Shown piece after piece: positions 4,782 through 6,406 of a DNA stretch of 6,406 bases (positions are counted from its first letter, which is position 1; each line of letters opens with the position of its first letter). The stretch covers positions 1-6,406 of the forward strand of contig DJKT01000038.1 in the NCBI GenBank assembly GCA_002436205.1. The letters run 5' to 3'. The notes beneath the pieces were generated by a model. That model was not told the DNA's origin. It was given only the letters and a program-made list of their open reading frames with translations, and ran no database searches. The stretch is from Candidatus Peribacter sp. UBA6535. Its GTDB lineage: Bacteria; Patescibacteriota; Gracilibacteria; Peribacterales; Peribacteraceae. A program made the translations under genes and the position numbers.

Positions 4782-6406
4782 ATGCTAAGAACACACACCT
4801 GCGGCCAACTTCGAGTAGAGGATGATGGTTCCACCGTCACACTCTGTGGCTGGGTACACCGTCGACGAGACCATGGTGGATTGATCTTTATTGATCTACG
4901 TGACCGCTATGGGTTCACCCAAGTCGTCTTTGACCCTGATAACAAAGAGCAGTTTGCCATTGCTGAACAGGTACGCCCCGAGTGGGTGCTAAAGGTAACT
5001 GGAAAAGTACGCGGACGCATAGACGGTGCAGTACGTGAGGATAATCCTACTGGAGCTATAGAAGTTGTAGTATCTGATGCAAAAATACTCAACGAATCTA
5101 AAACTCCTCCATTCGAGATTGATCAGGATAAAGACATAGGAGAAGAAGTGCGACTGGAATACAGATTTTTGGATTTACGCCGTCAGCGTATGCAAAAAAA
5201 CCTCAAGCTCCGTAATGATATTTCTCAGGTGATCCGTGAATACTTTCACTCTCAAGACTTCTTGGAGATAGAAACACCGATCATGGTAAAAGGTACCCCG
5301 GAAGGTTCCCGCGAGTATCTGGTACCCTCCAGGCTCTATCACGGTAGCTTCTATGTACTCCCGCAAAGCCCTCAACAACTCAAGCAGCTTCTGATGGTTG
5401 CAGGTGTCGATAAGTACTTTCAAATGCCACGATGTTTCCGCGACGAAGATCAACGCGGAGACCGCCAACCGGAATTTACGCAGTTTGAAATTGAGATGAG
5501 TTTTGTCGAACAAGAAGATGTCATCGTACAACTTGAGGAATGTTTTATTGAACTCACCAAAAAAATACGTCCTGATAAAAAGATACAGTCCACTCCGTTC
5601 TCTCGCATGACCTACAAAGATGCAATGGAAAAGTATGGTTCTGATAAACCAGATTTACGCTTCGATTTGGAGTTTACTGATGTAACAGATATCGCAACAA
5701 CTTGCGGATTTTCTGTGTTCTCTGGTACGGCAAAAGATGGTGGAACTGTAAAGGCAATGAACATTCCTGGTGGAGGAAAAATGAGCCGTAAAGATATTGA
5801 TGACCTTACAGATCTTGCACAGCGACATGGTGCCAAGGGGCTTGCATGGGTACGCGTAGGCGAAGACTCTGGTCCTGTTGTAAAAAACGCAGGTGAGCAA
5901 TTTCTTAAGGCACTCAACGAAAAAACTGGAGCTAAAGATGGTGACATTATTTTCTTTGCAGCGGGTGAGTATCCTCATGCACTTGAGCCACTGGGAGAAG
6001 TGCGCAAAACAGTCGCCAAGATGCTGGATATGGTGGATACATCCATCTGGAGTTACGTGTGGATCCTCGACTTCCCGATGTTTGAAAAGAGTAAAGAGAC
6101 AGGAGCCATTGGTGCTGTGCACCACCCATTTACAAGACCGCACCCAGAGGATGAGAAGCTATTTGAATCTGACCCCCTTGCGGCACGTGCCCTTGCGTAT
6201 GACCTTGTATTAGATGGCAATGAAATAGGAGGAGGATCTATGCGAATTCATGAACGTGAGCTTCAGAAAAAGATCTTTGATATCCTCGGTATTACTGACG
6301 AAGATGCGCAGCACAGATTTGGCCACATGCTCAATGCCTTTGAATATGGCGCACCACCACATGGAGGCATTGCATTTGGGCTAGATCGCGTATGTATGAT
6401 CTTTGC
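4782..6406 (+). CDS. aspS: Aspartyl-tRNA synthetase (AspRS), 3'-truncated by the window edge
   Basis: Class II synthetase that charges tRNA-Asp with aspartate. The ATG at 4782 gives MLRTHTCGQL, the usual start of bacterial AspRS; 541 whole codons are visible and about 50 C-terminal residues are missing if it has the usual ~590. N-terminal anticodon-binding OB fold about 1-110 (GWVHRRRDHGGLIFIDLRDR region). Catalytic core: motif 1 near 159-166, TPEGSREYLVPSR at 172-184, Q198/K201 of the QSPQ loop, motif 2 FRDED at 219-223 with R220, bacterial insertion domain about 290-410, D474 and E481 with GGGSMRIH (R488), and motif 3 GLDR ending at R536. These match E. coli Q195, K198, R217, D475, E482, R489 and R537. 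Unusual: E236 where E. coli has D233. H31 and G82 suggest a non-discriminating enzyme. It has its own predicted promoter and no Shine-Dalgarno motif. No frameshift was found. Confidence 0.97.
   Translation, partial: MLRTHTCGQLRVEDDGSTVTLCGWVHRRRDHGGLIFIDLRDRYGFTQVVFDPDNKEQFAIAEQVRPEWVLKVTGKVRGRIDGAVREDNPTGAIEVVVSDAKILNESKTPPFEIDQDKDIGEEVRLEYRFLDLRRQRMQKNLKLRNDISQVIREYFHSQDFLEIETPIMVKGTPEGSREYLVPSRLYHGSFYVLPQSPQQLKQLLMVAGVDKYFQMPRCFRDEDQRGDRQPEFTQFEIEMSFVEQEDVIVQLEECFIELTKKIRPDKKIQSTPFSRMTYKDAMEKYGSDKPDLRFDLEFTDVTDIATTCGFSVFSGTAKDGGTVKAMNIPGGGKMSRKDIDDLTDLAQRHGAKGLAWVRVGEDSGPVVKNAGEQFLKALNEKTGAKDGDIIFFAAGEYPHALEPLGEVRKTVAKMLDMVDTSIWSYVWILDFPMFEKSKETGAIGAVHHPFTRPHPEDEKLFESDPLAARALAYDLVLDGNEIGGGSMRIHERELQKKIFDILGITDEDAQHRFGHMLNAFEYGAPPHGGIAFGLDRVCMIF

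Noticed and set aside
5655..6143. 162-codon open frame on the - strand
   Set aside because: It lies wholly opposite aspS, whose frame is intact and conserved throughout; the antisense translation shows no recognisable domain.
5893..6213. 106-codon open frame on the + strand
   Set aside because: It overlaps aspS in another frame, while the aspS frame carries the conserved insertion and catalytic motifs without a break.
1..6406. TGA recoding to glycine, as in some candidate phyla
   Set aside because: No in-frame TGA occurs in any of the four genes and glycine is encoded by GGN throughout.

Overview
The window is ordinary bacterial chromosome, all coding on the + strand, with four conserved housekeeping genes packed almost end to end. 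They are dnaE (replicative DNA polymerase III alpha, 5' end outside the window), tsaC/sua5-type (threonylcarbamoyl-AMP synthase for the tRNA t6A modification), nrdR (regulator of ribonucleotide reductase genes) and aspS (aspartyl-tRNA synthetase, 3' end outside the window). No mobile element, CRISPR array, rRNA or tRNA gene, phage gene or defence gene was seen. No stretch longer than about 130 bases lacks a gene.

Organism: bacterial, because DnaE, NrdR and the long AspRS with the bacterial insertion domain are bacterial types. Base composition is moderate. The three visible stop codons are all TAA, and no in-frame TGA occurs in about 2,080 codons, which argues against lineages that read TGA as glycine. 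Tight packing, starts without Shine-Dalgarno motifs and somewhat divergent housekeeping proteins would fit a Candidate Phyla Radiation (Patescibacteria) genome. That placement is inference only; no marker here proves it.

Layout: 1-3567 dnaE; 3-base gap; 3571-4170 tsaC; 41-base gap with a 7-bp tandem repeat; 4212-4655 nrdR; 126-base gap with an 82-bp inverted array of degenerate 9-bp repeats followed by a promoter-like element; 4782-end aspS. dnaE and tsaC are almost certainly co-transcribed. nrdR may be read through or use its own promoter. aspS probably starts a new unit.

How the genes relate: dnaE consumes dNTPs and NrdR controls the enzyme that makes them, so their nearness makes sense. 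TsaC and AspRS both act on tRNA. The more unusual points are a PHP domain in DnaE that has lost several metal ligands, a roughly 100-residue charged insertion near the DnaE C-terminus, residues in AspRS that suggest a non-discriminating enzyme, promoter spacing that suggests leaderless mRNAs, and the symmetrical nonamer array after nrdR. No new multi-gene system is apparent.
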